Source: Lachnospiraceae bacterium
Lineage (GTDB): Bacteria; Bacillota; Clostridia; Lachnospirales; Lachnospiraceae
NCBI GenBank assembly: GCA_021205565.1
Contig: JAJPXG010000082.1
Span: forward strand, 1 to 36,861
DNA length: 36,861 bases
Reading direction: 5' to 3'
The stretch's first letter is position 1, and each line of letters begins with the position of its first letter. This document shows, piece after piece, positions 25,204 to 34,229 of this stretch. The notes under the pieces were generated by a model. That model worked only from the letters and a program-made list of their open reading frames with translations, was not told the origin of the DNA and ran no database searches. A program made the position numbers and the translations under genes.

Positions 25204-26451
25204 ATGGCAGGAAAGAATTCTAACCGGATCCGGTGTTCTTTTTGCGGAAAATCTCAGGATGCTGTGCGCAAGATCATCGCGGGCCCTGATGGAATTTATA
25301 TTTGTGACGAATGTGTCGGCCTGTGCTCTGAGATCCTGGAGGATGAGCTCTACGATGATGATGAGTCGGGCGGCGACAATGACCTGGATATCAATCTCTT
25401 AAAGCCCCAGGAGATCAAGCGTTTTCTGGATGAGTATGTGATCGGGCAGGAGCAGGCCAAAAAGGTGCTCTCCGTGGCGGTATATAACCACTACAAGCGG
25501 GTGCTGGCCGAGCGCAACGTGGACGATGTGGAGATACAGAAGAGCAACATCCTTCTGTTGGGACCCACCGGCTGCGGCAAGACCTACATTGCCCAGACCC
25601 TGGCCAAGATTATCAATGTCCCCTTTGCCATTGCGGACGCCACGACTTTAACTGAGGCCGGTTATGTGGGTGAGGATGTGGAGAATATTCTCTTAAAGCT
25701 CATTCAGGCTGCGGATTATGATGTGACCAAGGCGGAGCACGGCATCGTTTACATTGACGAGATCGATAAGATCACCAAAAAAGGCGAGAATGTATCCATC
25801 ACCAGGGATGTTTCCGGCGAGGGTGTGCAGCAGGCGCTTTTAAAACTGATCGAGGGCACGGAGGCTAGCGTTCCTCCCCAGGGCGGACGCAAGCACCCGC
25901 AGCAGGAGCTGATCCCCATCAATACAACCAACATCCTCTTTATCTGCGGCGGCGCCTTCTCAGGTTTAGAGCAGATCATCGCTTCCCGCCTGGATCGTTC
26001 AGCCATCGGCTTTAACCAGGATGTGACGCACAAAATTACCCGCGAGGCCGGCGAGCTGTTCGCGGAGGTGACGACGCAGGATCTGATCAAGTTCGGCCTG
26101 ATTCCGGAGTTCATCGGCCGTGTGCCGGTGATGGTGAATCTGGAAGGTCTGGATAAGGACGCGCTGGTGCGTATCCTGCAGGAACCCAAAAATGCGTTGG
26201 TCAAACAGTATCAGAAGCTGATGAAGTACGATAACGTCGTGCTGGAGTTTGAGCCGGACGCGATTGAGGCCATTGCGGATCAGGCGGTGGAGAAAAAGAC
26301 AGGCGCCAGAGGACTGCGAACCATTGTGGAGAATATCCTGATGGATACCATGTATCAGGTTCCCAGCGATCCGACGATTGAGAAATGCATTATCACAAAA
26401 GCGGCAGTGGAGAAAAAGGAAGCTCCGCGGATTATACACCGCAGCAGGTGA
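25204..26451 (+). CDS. clpX: ATP-dependent Clp protease ATP-binding subunit ClpX
   Basis: A 415-residue AAA+ unfoldase that feeds substrates to ClpP. The N-terminal zinc-binding domain has C11, C14, C34 and C37. Walker A is GPTGCGKT at residues 120-127, Walker B is IVYIDEIDK, and the pore-loop region [12 protein letters not shown] follows Walker A. The ClpP-docking loop is present as AIGFNQDV. Length is typical. The start at 25204 has GAGAGGG upstream. Intrinsic termination directly follows at 26458-26493, so lon is probably expressed from its own signals or by read-through. Confidence 0.98.
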   Translation: MAGKNSNRIRCSFCGKSQDAVRKIIAGPDGIYICDECVGLCSEILEDELYDDDESGGDNDLDINLLKPQEIKRFLDEYVIGQEQAKKVLSVAVYNHYKRVLAERNVDDVEIQKSNILLLGPTGCGKTYIAQTLAKIINVPFAIADATTLTEAGYVGEDVENILLKLIQAADYDVTKAEHGIVYIDEIDKITKKGENVSITRDVSGEGVQQALLKLIEGTEASVPPQGGRKHPQQELIPINTTNILFICGGAFSGLEQIIASRLDRSAIGFNQDVTHKITREAGELFAEVTTQDLIKFGLIPEFIGRVPVMVNLEGLDKDALVRILQEPKNALVKQYQKLMKYDNVVLEFEPDAIEAIADQAVEKKTGARGLRTIVENILMDTMYQVPSDPTIEKCIITKAAVEKKEAPRIIHRSR

Positions 26452-26457
26452 ATGTGA

Positions 26458-26493
26458 CGAGGCGCTTTTGCAAGCGCCTCGTTGTTTTCTTTT
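26458..26493 (+). terminator. Intrinsic terminator of clpPX
   Basis: CGAGGCGCTT (26458-26467), loop TTGC and AAGCGCCTCG (26472-26481) form a perfect 10-bp stem, followed by TTGTTTTCTTTT. It starts seven bases after the clpX stop codon. Confidence 0.9.
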
Positions 26494-26510
26494 ATGGCGC
26501 AGCCATAAAA
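26490..26510. repeat. Second perfect hairpin in the clpX-lon gap
   Basis: TTTTATGGC-GCA-GCCATAAAA (26490-26510) has nine-base arms and overlaps the T-tail of the clpPX terminator. On the minus strand it would end in a T-run. A short CAGGG-N7-CCCTG hairpin (about 26533-26549) follows just before lon. Confidence 0.6.
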
Positions 26511-26566
26511 TCAACTACAGAATATTACGGGACAGGGAAGCATGCCCTGCATGACTTTGACTGAAA

Positions 26567-28972
26567 ATGATGGAATACGAAGAGAAAACGATTACAGAAG
26601 AAAATTATACGGAAGAAGATATCATTGAAGAAACAATCTTTACGGAAGATCATGCGGATTTAAAGCAGGTGCCGATGATCGCGCTGCGGGGGATTGTGAT
26701 TTTCCCGGATGTCAATATCAATGTGGATATTGTGCGGGAGAAATCCAAAAAGGCAGCGGAACGCGCCATGGAGGAGGAGCAGATCCTCTTTGTGACCTGT
26801 CAGAAATATGTCAGCACCGATGACCCGGGAGAGGAAGACGTGGAAGCAATCGGGACACTGGTGCGAATCCGCCAGATTTCCAAACTGCCGGGCAGAACCC
26901 AGCGGATTGCGGTGACGGGAATTGACAGAGCGCGGCTGATCCATATGGAGGAGTTGGACGGCTTTCTGTCGGCTGTCGTGGAACTGACGCCGACGATGGA
27001 GGATATTTCAGAAGAGAGTCTGGCGCAGGAGGCCATGCGCCGGGAACTGGAAATTCTGCTGGCGGAATATTTCCAGACTTATCCCAAGGCGGGCGGCGGA
27101 CTGGTGGAATATCTGGAAAAAAATGATAATCTGGCAAACTGCCTGGATTATGCGGCAGCCACTCTGCCTTTTCCTGTACAGAAAAAACAGCAGGTGCTCG
27201 ACTGTCTGTCTTTAAAGGAACGCTATGACACGGTCTGTCAGATTCTGGCTGATGAAGCGTACATCGGCAAGGCGCAGGCGGAGCTGAACGCGAAGGTGAA
27301 GGAGCGCGTGGACAAGCAGCAGCGCGAGTACATGCTGCGCGAGCAGCTGCGCGCCATCCGGGAGGAGCTGGGCGAGGATCCTGCGGGATCGGATGCGGAC
27401 CAGTTTGAGGCAAAAGTGGAGGAGCTTCAGGCCTCAGACGAAATCAAGGAAAAGATTTATAAGGAAATCAAGCGCCTGCGCAGTGTGGCCGGCAACAGCG
27501 CCGAGGCCAGTGTGGAGCGCAATTATATTGAAATGCTTCTGGACATGCCCTGGGAGAAAAAGAGCGAGGACTGTCTGGATATTCACAGAGCGGAGGCAAT
27601 CTTAGAGCGCGATCACTACGGCCTTGAGAAGGTGAAGGAGCGCATTCTGGAATTCCTGGCGGTGCGGGCTTATCATCCGGAGAGCCACAGCTCCATTCTC
27701 TGCCTGGTGGGTCCTCCCGGTACAGGAAAGACCTCCATTGCGAAATCTGTGGCGGAGGCGCTGAAAAAGGAATATGTGCGCATCAGCCTGGGCGGCGTTC
27801 ATGACGAGGCGGAGATCAGAGGGCACAGAAAGACCTATGTAGGGGCCATGCCCGGCCGTATCGCGGCCGCGATCCGTCAGGCAGGGGTGAGAAATCCCGT
27901 CCTGCTGCTGGATGAGATTGATAAGGTCGGAACGGATCATCGCGGAGACGCATATTCCGCGCTGCTGGAGGTGCTCGACAGCGAGCAGAACCGGCAGTTT
28001 CGGGATCATTATGTGGAGCTGCCCCTTGATTTAAGCGAGGTTTTGTTTATTGCCACGGCCAATGATACATCGTCTGTGCCGAGCCCTCTGCTTGACAGAA
28101 TGGATGTCATTCAGATCAGCGGCTACACTGCCAATGAAAAATTCCACATCGCGCGGGAGCACCTGGTGCCAAAGCAGGCGCTCGACCATGGTATGGAGGA
28201 CGGCGGCGTAGAGATTACCGACGCTGCGATCGCAAAGCTGATTGCGAATTATACCAGAGAGGCGGGCGTCAGAAGCTTAGAGCGCTGCCTGGCCGATTTA
28301 TACCGCAAAGCTGCCAGAAAATTTGTCAGCGGCACGGCCGAGCCGGGAAGTCTCTGCATTGATGCCCCGGATTTAAAGGAATACCTGGGCAAGGAAAAAT
28401 ATGATTCCGAACAGGCAAATCAGAAACCGGAAATCGGTATTGTCAGGGGACTGGCCTGGACGAGCGCGGGCGGCGTGACCTTAGAGATTCAGGTCAATAC
28501 CATGCCCGGCAAGGGAGAACTTAAGCTGACCGGCCAGATGGGCGACGTCATGCAGGAATCTGCCCGGATTGCATACAGCTATGTCCGCAGTATTGCAGGA
28601 AAATATGCAGTTTCTGAGGATTATTTCGAAAAACATGATTTTCACCTCCACATCCCGGAGGGCGCGGTGCCCAAGGACGGACCGAGCGCCGGGATCACGA
28701 TGGCTGCGGCCTTGCTCAGCGCGGTCGCGGAAATTCCCGCCGACCATCTGACTGCCATGACGGGAGAAATCAATCTGCGCGGCAGAGTGCTGCCCATCGG
28801 CGGCTTAAAGGAAAAGCTGCTGGCCGCGAATATGGCAGGGATGAAGCAGGTGCTGATTCCGAAGGAAAACGGAAAGGACTTAGAGGAGCTGAGCGAGGAA
28901 ATCATCGGAGACATGAGGATCGTCCTGGTCTCTGAGATGGACGAGGTTCTGCAGGCGGTGCTGGTGCGGTAA
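26567..28972 (+). CDS. lon: ATP-dependent protease Lon
   Basis: An 801-residue Lon protease, which degrades misfolded and regulatory proteins. The N-terminal LAN domain begins at VPMIALRGIVIFPDV (about residue 36). Before it lies an acidic extension of about 35 residues, rich in Glu and Thr, which is unusual because Lon proteins normally begin within about ten residues of that motif. A coiled linker leads to the AAA+ domain with Walker A GPPGTGKT from G382, and Walker B LLLDEID. The protease domain has the Ser-Lys dyad S707 (PKDGPSAGI) and K750 (GGLKEK). No clear Shine-Dalgarno precedes 26567; ATG 26570 is equally possible. The order clpX-lon-engB is standard for clostridia. Confidence 0.95.
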   Translation: MMEYEEKTITEENYTEEDIIEETIFTEDHADLKQVPMIALRGIVIFPDVNINVDIVREKSKKAAERAMEEEQILFVTCQKYVSTDDPGEEDVEAIGTLVRIRQISKLPGRTQRIAVTGIDRARLIHMEELDGFLSAVVELTPTMEDISEESLAQEAMRRELEILLAEYFQTYPKAGGGLVEYLEKNDNLANCLDYAAATLPFPVQKKQQVLDCLSLKERYDTVCQILADEAYIGKAQAELNAKVKERVDKQQREYMLREQLRAIREELGEDPAGSDADQFEAKVEELQASDEIKEKIYKEIKRLRSVAGNSAEASVERNYIEMLLDMPWEKKSEDCLDIHRAEAILERDHYGLEKVKERILEFLAVRAYHPESHSSILCLVGPPGTGKTSIAKSVAEALKKEYVRISLGGVHDEAEIRGHRKTYVGAMPGRIAAAIRQAGVRNPVLLLDEIDKVGTDHRGDAYSALLEVLDSEQNRQFRDHYVELPLDLSEVLFIATANDTSSVPSPLLDRMDVIQISGYTANEKFHIAREHLVPKQALDHGMEDGGVEITDAAIAKLIANYTREAGVRSLERCLADLYRKAARKFVSGTAEPGSLCIDAPDLKEYLGKEKYDSEQANQKPEIGIVRGLAWTSAGGVTLEIQVNTMPGKGELKLTGQMGDVMQESARIAYSYVRSIAGKYAVSEDYFEKHDFHLHIPEGAVPKDGPSAGITMAAALLSAVAEIPADHLTAMTGEINLRGRVLPIGGLKEKLLAANMAGMKQVLIPKENGKDLEELSEEIIGDMRIVLVSEMDEVLQAVLVR

Positions 28973-29078
28973 AAGAACCGTGCCGGATCCGGAGCGATGA
29001 TGCTGCACTGACGGAAAATGGGTTCGTGGTGAGCATGCCGGGGATTGCCTGAACAGAAACGAAATGAGAGGAGACGAC

Positions 29079-29801
29079 ATGGTTATCAAGGATGCACAGC
29101 TGGAAACGGTATGCGGCATTACCAGTACCTTTCCGGATAATCCCTGTATGGAAATTGCCTTTGCGGGCAAGAGCAACGTCGGCAAGTCCAGTCTGATCAA
29201 CGGACTTTTAAACCGCAAAAATCTGGCCCGCACCAGCGCGCAGCCCGGTAAGACCCGGACGGTGAATTTCTACCGGGTGAGTTGTTATCATGAGCGCCCG
29301 CAGGGGAATACATCGACTTTTCCGGGCACGTCCGCCTTCAAGGCGGCGGAGCCGGTTACAAAAGCGACCGCCGGACAGACGCAGGTAAAAATTCCGGGCG
29401 AATTATATTTCGTGGACCTGCCCGGTTACGGCTACGCCAGCGCCAACGAGGAGATCAAGGCGCAGTGGGGAACCATGATCGAGAAATATCTGCATTCCTC
29501 TAAAATGCTTGCCGCGGTCTTTCTGCTGGTTGATATCCGCCATGAGCCATCCGCGAACGATAAGCTGATGTATTCCTGGATCTGCTCGCAGGGCTTTCAT
29601 CCGGTGATTATCGCAACCAAGGCGGACAAGATCAAACGCAGCCAGCTGGAGAAACAGAAAAAGCTGCTGCTCGTCGGCCTGGCGCTTAATAAGGGAACGG
29701 AGATTTTCCCGTACTCCGCACTGACAAAAGAGGGAAGAGATGAAATATACGCATATATCGATCAGCTTGCGCTAAGACAGGCTGACGGCCCGGCCGTATG
29801 A
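29079..29801 (+). CDS. engB: Ribosome-biogenesis GTPase EngB (YsxC/YihA) with an insertion
   Basis: A 240-residue GTPase needed for 50S ribosome assembly. G1 is GKSNVGKSS (30-38), the switch-I region PGKTRTVNFYR lies at 56-66, G3 is DLPGYGYA (113-120) and G4 is TKAD. EngB proteins are usually about 195-210 residues. Here about 37 extra residues (roughly 68-105), rich in Thr, Pro, Gly and Lys, sit between the switch-I strand and the next strand ELYFVDLPG, where other members have a short turn. The frame is open throughout. The start at 29079 has AGGAG five bases upstream; ATG 29064 lies before that site. It follows lon by 106 bases in the conserved lon-engB order. A permease gene follows. Confidence 0.95.
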   Translation: MVIKDAQLETVCGITSTFPDNPCMEIAFAGKSNVGKSSLINGLLNRKNLARTSAQPGKTRTVNFYRVSCYHERPQGNTSTFPGTSAFKAAEPVTKATAGQTQVKIPGELYFVDLPGYGYASANEEIKAQWGTMIEKYLHSSKMLAAVFLLVDIRHEPSANDKLMYSWICSQGFHPVIIATKADKIKRSQLEKQKKLLLVGLALNKGTEIFPYSALTKEGRDEIYAYIDQLALRQADGPAV

Positions 29802-29856
29802 GAGGATGGTGAAAGCCGGGGTTGAATCTGTTGCTTTTTAACAGGAAGGAGTCCTT

Positions 29857-31038
29857 GTGAATCAGAAAAAACATACGAATCTGAAAATCGCCCTGAATCT
29901 GATCTGTCCGCTGGTGCTTCTTTTGCTGGCAATCTGGCTGGTACCGCGCATTCTGATGTTTTTCATGCCGATGGTGGTGGCCGCGATTATCGCATGGATT
30001 GTGACGCCATTGGTGAATCTTGTGGAAAAGCATCTTCGGCTGAAACGGAATGCCAGCATGATTGTGGTGATTGTACTGGTGATTGTACTGGTGGTGTTGA
30101 TCCTGTATGGCCTCTGCAGTGTGCTTTTCAACATGCTGGGAAGCTTCTTAATAGACCTGCCGGAGCTATGGGCTGGTCTGCTTCAGGATTCCAGCCGCCT
30201 GAATGAGCTGCTTGAGAGGGTTTTATTTTTCCTGTCTGATGAACAGCTTGCCACCATTCTGGATTTTGTATCCAACAGTTCGGATATGATAGGGGATGCC
30301 CTCAACAGTCTGAGCAGCTTCCTTCTGGACAGGACAGCCGGGATTGCGGCCGCTGTCGCCGGACAGATCGGCAACGTGTTTGTCAGTGTCATTCTGTGCC
30401 TGGTTGCTGTTTTTTTCTTTGTACTGGATCGGGATGCCCTGGGAAAGATTCTGGACAGACTGCCGAAAAATATCCGGCATGGCGTGGAGGTCATCCGCAA
30501 CAGTATTTATCACTCCATCGGAGGCTATTTTAAAGCGCAGCTGCAGATAGAAGTATGGATTTATCTGCTTTTAGCGGTTTGCCTGGGACTGCTGCGCGTC
30601 CGGTATTTTCCGCTGGCCGCGCTGGGTATCGCCATCCTGGATATGCTTCCGGTGTTCGGCACGACCATTATCCTGGCGCCGTGGGCGCTGATCTGCTTTC
30701 TGAATGGTCAGATTATTAAGGGAATTTGTCTGCTTTTGCTGACGGGTGCGGCGCAGCTGGTGCGCCAGATGATTCAGCCGAAATATGTGGGAGAATCTCT
30801 GGGAATGCCGCCGATCCCTACCGTTATTTTGCTGTTTGCGGGATACCGCCTGGGAGGCGTGCTCGGTATGATTCTGGCGGTGCCGTTAGGCATTCTGGCG
30901 GTGGCCCTGTATAAGGAAGGAATGTTCCAGGGAATGGAGGACTCGCTGATTTTACTGGTGGCGCGCTTCAGGGCCTTTCGGCAGTATGACGAGGAAGAAA
31001 AAAAAGAGATTGAGAAATACAGGGATGAGAACCAATGA
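29857..31038 (+). CDS. AI-2E-family permease (PerM/YtvI-like)
   Basis: A 393-residue integral membrane protein of the AI-2E/PerM family. Two or three hydrophobic segments lie near residues 8-75, followed by an amphipathic middle part. A C-terminal group of helices has family-type stretches LDMLPVFGTTIILAPWAL and QMIQPKYVGESLGMPPIPTV near residues 260-320. Members have been linked to autoinducer-2 export, Na+/H+ exchange or sporulation; which applies here cannot be told. The start is GTG at 29857 with AAGGAG upstream. It overlaps the following HAD-CPBP gene by four bases (ATGA), so they are translationally coupled. Its C-terminus is short and charged (EEEKKEIEKY). Confidence 0.88.
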   Translation: MNQKKHTNLKIALNLICPLVLLLLAIWLVPRILMFFMPMVVAAIIAWIVTPLVNLVEKHLRLKRNASMIVVIVLVIVLVVLILYGLCSVLFNMLGSFLIDLPELWAGLLQDSSRLNELLERVLFFLSDEQLATILDFVSNSSDMIGDALNSLSSFLLDRTAGIAAAVAGQIGNVFVSVILCLVAVFFFVLDRDALGKILDRLPKNIRHGVEVIRNSIYHSIGGYFKAQLQIEVWIYLLLAVCLGLLRVRYFPLAALGIAILDMLPVFGTTIILAPWALICFLNGQIIKGICLLLLTGAAQLVRQMIQPKYVGESLGMPPIPTVILLFAGYRLGGVLGMILAVPLGILAVALYKEGMFQGMEDSLILLVARFRAFRQYDEEEKKEIEKYRDENQ

Positions 31039-32903
31039 GAAAAGATTATATTTTATTTGACCTGGACGGGACGCTGACAGATCCGAAGGTGGGAATCTGT
31101 TCCAGTGCGCAGTATGCCCTGGCGGATCAGGGAATCATGGTGGAAGATATCGATGATCTGACGGCTTTTATCGGTCCGCCGCTGCAGTACAGCTTTCAGA
31201 AATTTTACGGGATGGATGAGGAGCAGATTTCCCGCGCCATTGACAAGTTCAGAGAGAAGATGAACGCGGGCGCAAAGTTTGAAAATGAAGTATATCCCGG
31301 CATTCCCGAAATGCTTCAAACGCTGAAGGCACAGGGCTTCCACCTGGCGGTGGCAAGCTCCAAAACAGAGGATACGGTGAAGGAAATTCTCGTTCATTTT
31401 GGGATTGACCGGTATTTTGAAGCCATCGTCGGTTCGATTCCGAATGAACCGGATTCCGAAAAGGAGGATGTGATCCAGGACGCGTTAAACCGCCTCTTCC
31501 ATTACGGAATGATAAAAAAGGCCTCTGTTGTGATGGTGGGAGACCACTGTTTTGATGTGGACGCGGCGAACAATATGGGTTTGACTTCTGTGGCGGTGCG
31601 CTATGGCTACGCGCCGGAGGGAGAGTTGGAGGAATCCGGCCCGGATTATATCGTGTCCACGGTGGAGGAGCTTGAGGGCCTGCTTTTGTCGAAGGAGCTT
31701 CAGGGCGAGGACTTTGTGGTGAAGGAAGTCGAACCGGAGGAAGTTCCCATAATGGCCGGGATGGCTAACAGCAGCGCCGCGGGAAATGCTGATGTGAAAA
31801 CCCCGGGGGAAACCGGGAACGTGGCAGGCAATGAAGATGCGGGCGGCGCATTCCAAAGCGTTGAAGAGAATTCGGAACAGAACGGCCAGTCCACCCGCCG
31901 CATGGATCCGAAGTATTTCAGTACGGACGACAGAATCAGCAGGCAGACGTCTGGCGGGAGTGCCTCCGGCAGTGAAGGTGCAGGAAACGCAGACCACAAT
32001 TCTGCGTCAGGCAGACAGTCAGAAGCACAGTCCACCGGCGACTGGAAGACTGACGCCAAAAAGCAGCGTTCGAGAAGCTTTCAGATGGTCTGGGCCTTCC
32101 TCTATCCCTTCCTCTTATTCTATGTGATGGGAGAGCTGGTGCGTCAGCTCTTAGGCTACGCAGTGCTGTTTATCAGCCGGACAAACGACGCCCTTTTCAA
32201 CTATATTTTCGTTCTGGAGGACTCCGATGAGGAGAAGCTGGCCTTTTCCGGCAACGGCAGCGCCGTCGTCCAGATTCTGACGCTGATTGTGGTATTTATT
32301 ATCCTCTATTACATGGCAGACGGCAAAAAGTGTCTGGCTGCAGCAAAGGAAAAATACGGACAGAATCCGCAGCAGAAGTCCTTTGTCTGGATTGTGACCA
32401 CGCTCCTGCTGGCGCTGGGAATCAACATGTTTTTCATTGGAACCGGTTTTCTGGAAGTCAGCTCAAGTTACCAGGAGGCGGCGGCCAATCTGTATGCCGT
32501 GGGCATTCCGTTAGGCATTATCCTCTATGGATTTTTCAGCTCCACGGTGGAGGAATTCCTTTTCCGCGGCATTGTTCTGGTACAGATGGAACGTTATATG
32601 AAGCCGAATTCGGCAATCCTGTTAGCTTCGCTGCTGTTCGGCGTATACCATGGTAATCTGATCCAGGGAATTTATGCCTTCGCCATCGGCGCGGTGCTCT
32701 GCATGGCTTACCGCGACAGCGGGAACTTTATCCTGATTGCGGCGATTCACGGCGTGGTCAATGTGATTGTGTTCCTGATGAGCAGCTTTGGCCTTTTCCC
32801 GACAGGTACGGCGGGCATTACCGCAGGCGCGGTGCTGATTGCCATGGGAGCGATTTGCCTGGATATGGTGATGAAAAAGGAGCGGGCTTCAAGGGCGGAA
32901 TAG
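31035..32903 (+). CDS. HAD phosphatase fused to CPBP-family membrane protease
   Basis: A 622-residue two-part protein. Residues 1-222 form a phosphoglycolate phosphatase-like HAD hydrolase: DLDGT motif with D9 and D11, AVASSKTEDT as motif II, and VGDHCFDVDAA as the acidic motif IV. Residues about 223-350 are a Ser-, Gly-, Asn- and Glu-rich linker with no expected fold. From about 351, several hydrophobic helices lead to a CPBP (Abi/Rce1-like) intramembrane protease: E506-E507-x3-R511 in VEEFLFRG, F535-x3-H539 in FGVYHGN, and H572 in AAIHGVVN. The phosphatase should be cytoplasmic and tethered to the membrane. The frame is continuous, so this is not two adjacent genes. The start overlaps the AI-2E gene by ATGA. 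Confidence 0.9.
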   Translation: MRKDYILFDLDGTLTDPKVGICSSAQYALADQGIMVEDIDDLTAFIGPPLQYSFQKFYGMDEEQISRAIDKFREKMNAGAKFENEVYPGIPEMLQTLKAQGFHLAVASSKTEDTVKEILVHFGIDRYFEAIVGSIPNEPDSEKEDVIQDALNRLFHYGMIKKASVVMVGDHCFDVDAANNMGLTSVAVRYGYAPEGELEESGPDYIVSTVEELEGLLLSKELQGEDFVVKEVEPEEVPIMAGMANSSAAGNADVKTPGETGNVAGNEDAGGAFQSVEENSEQNGQSTRRMDPKYFSTDDRISRQTSGGSASGSEGAGNADHNSASGRQSEAQSTGDWKTDAKKQRSRSFQMVWAFLYPFLLFYVMGELVRQLLGYAVLFISRTNDALFNYIFVLEDSDEEKLAFSGNGSAVVQILTLIVVFIILYYMADGKKCLAAAKEKYGQNPQQKSFVWIVTTLLLALGINMFFIGTGFLEVSSSYQEAAANLYAVGIPLGIILYGFFSSTVEEFLFRGIVLVQMERYMKPNSAILLASLLFGVYHGNLIQGIYAFAIGAVLCMAYRDSGNFILIAAIHGVVNVIVFLMSSFGLFPTGTAGITAGAVLIAMGAICLDMVMKKERASRAE

Positions 32904-32925
32904 GTGCGATAGAAACAGAAATATA

Positions 32926-32980
32926 AGAACCGCTGTTTGGAAAAGGATGGATCGCTTTCAGACGGCGGTTCTGTTATTTT
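32926..32980 (+). terminator. Intrinsic terminator after the HAD-CPBP gene
   Basis: AGAACCGC (32926-32933) and GCGGTTCT (32965-32972) form the base of a stem that continues inward with wobble pairs to about 17 bp, followed by GTTATTTT. It ends the engB-AI-2E-HAD-CPBP unit. The rest of the gap up to 33179 holds nothing I recognise. Confidence 0.8.
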
Positions 32981-33179
32981 ACAGGGGGATGTTTCTTTCG
33001 TCCGCGTGACGTTTATTGTATACGCCGCAGATGCATTGAGCAAGATAAGGGTGTGGTTTGAGCCTGTAAAGGTATGATGCAAATTGAAACGTGCACAGAA
33101 TTGGCAAAATGGTGGTGGCGTCTGCCCTCCTGAAATGTTATCATAAGTACAGATGATGAATGAGATGATTGCTGTGTAT

Positions 33180-33208
33180 TTGCAGCCGTTCTATCATTAC
33201 ACGATAAT
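33180..33208 (+). promoter_or_regulatory. Sigma-A promoter of the membrane-tethered XRE gene
   Basis: TTGCAG (33180-33185), a 17-bp spacer and GATAAT (33203-33208). The transcript should begin near 33215, about 14 bases before the ATG at 33229. Confidence 0.7.
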
Positions 33209-33228
33209 ACTTGTGGGAGGGCGCAGAT

Positions 33229-33831
33229 ATGATTGGAACAAAACTGAAAGCTTTACGGCAGCAGAATCATCTGTCACAGGAAAAACTGGCGGAGGAGCTG
33301 GGCGTCTCCCGCAACACTGTCTCCAAGTGGGAGTCGGACATCTGTGATCCGGACATTGGGAACCTGAAGGCATTGTGCGAATATTTTCACTGTGACGTGG
33401 CGTATTTCCTGGATCAGCCGCAAGGGGATGCCGCTGTGCGCGGCGATACGGATGGAAGTAGTGCTGAAAAGCAGCCGCAGACGGGCGGATTTTCTGCGCA
33501 CTGGATGGAAATTCTGCTTTTTGTAGAGATTGTATTTTTCCTGGGGCTGTATATTCTGTCATGGGTGGTACCGTCGAAGGAGTGGGTCACCAGGTATACA
33601 GGTCCGGATGCGAACACGGTTGATTCTATGACAGGTACAGAACAGGGCACTGAGCAGGAAAGCGGGGACAGTCAGGAATGGGAGGGATACGTTCAGTCCT
33701 ACGTAACTGCAAAAGGCTTTTTCCCGTTCATGACCACCTATCATCTGTGGCCGGTCGCGGCGATTGTGGGAGCGGATGCTGTGTTCAATGTGGTCATGAT
33801 TGTGCGTAAAAGACACCGGATCTGTAATTGA
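33229..33831 (+). CDS. XRE-family regulator with two membrane helices
   Basis: A 200-residue protein with an N-terminal Cro/C1-type helix-turn-helix (about 2-62; LSQEKLAEELGVSRNTVSKW is the core) joined to a membrane part. Hydrophobic segments lie at about 92-113 and 173-192. The acidic, Ser/Thr/Gln-rich loop between them (about 114-172) would be outside, and the basic tail RKRHRICN inside. This is the layout of a membrane-bound one-component regulator that reads an external or envelope signal. No ligand domain is recognised. Start 33229 has GGGAGGG at good spacing; the in-frame ATG at 33211 lies before it. The gene is monocistronic, between a promoter at 33180 and a terminator at 33902. Confidence 0.85.
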   Translation: MIGTKLKALRQQNHLSQEKLAEELGVSRNTVSKWESDICDPDIGNLKALCEYFHCDVAYFLDQPQGDAAVRGDTDGSSAEKQPQTGGFSAHWMEILLFVEIVFFLGLYILSWVVPSKEWVTRYTGPDANTVDSMTGTEQGTEQESGDSQEWEGYVQSYVTAKGFFPFMTTYHLWPVAAIVGADAVFNVVMIVRKRHRICN

Positions 33832-33901
33832 ATTGTTCGGCCAAAACAGACAATTCCAGTTGAAACATCCTGTGCAGCCCCAAATAAAAAAAGATTTTCA
33901 A

Positions 33902-33950
33902 AAAAGTTACAGGAAACAAGAGCTGAATTGTTCCTGTGACTTTTTCTTTT
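33902..33950. terminator. Intrinsic terminator after the XRE gene
   Basis: AAAAAGTTACAGGAAACA (33902-33919) pairs with TGTTCCTGTGACTTTTT (33930-33946) with one wobble and one bulge, and is followed by CTTTT. The A-run and T-run would also allow use on the other strand. Confidence 0.85.
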
Positions 33951-34037
33951 ATGGAAAAATTACATCATAAAATCAGACAAATATATTCATCGAGACAGAA
34001 ATGACGAATTATCTGACATCTTTGAAGAAATTGGGTG

Positions 34038-34066
34038 TTTACAAATTCCCGAAAGAGAAGTATAAT
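34038..34066 (+). promoter_or_regulatory. Sigma-A promoter of the glutamate synthase gene
   Basis: TTTACA (34038-34043), a 17-bp spacer and a perfect TATAAT (34061-34066). The transcript would start near 34073, leaving an unusually long leader of about 157 bases. Confidence 0.85.
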
Positions 34067-34072
34067 ACGAAA

Positions 34073-34229
34073 AGCAAAACACGACATACGTGTATACAAT
34101 GTTATCAGGAGAGTTGAATTCCTGTTTCTCTCAAGGACGAGGGAGCGGGAATATCAGCTTTTCTTTTGCGCATGTTGGTGGAGTACCATGAATAGTAATC
34201 CAAAACTAGTTATTATGGAGGAGAACCCC
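34073..34229 (+). other. Long 5' leader of the glutamate synthase gene
   Basis: About 157 bases between the promoter and the ATG. Partial pairing is visible, such as GGAGAG with TCTCTC near 34110-34135, but I recognise no riboswitch, T-box or terminator. The far end holds GGAGGAG (34217-34223), the ribosome binding site. Confidence 0.35.

Noticed and set aside
26811..27413. 200-codon minus-strand frame inside lon
   Set aside because: It is a Pro/Ala/Arg-rich antisense shadow of the well-conserved lon gene.
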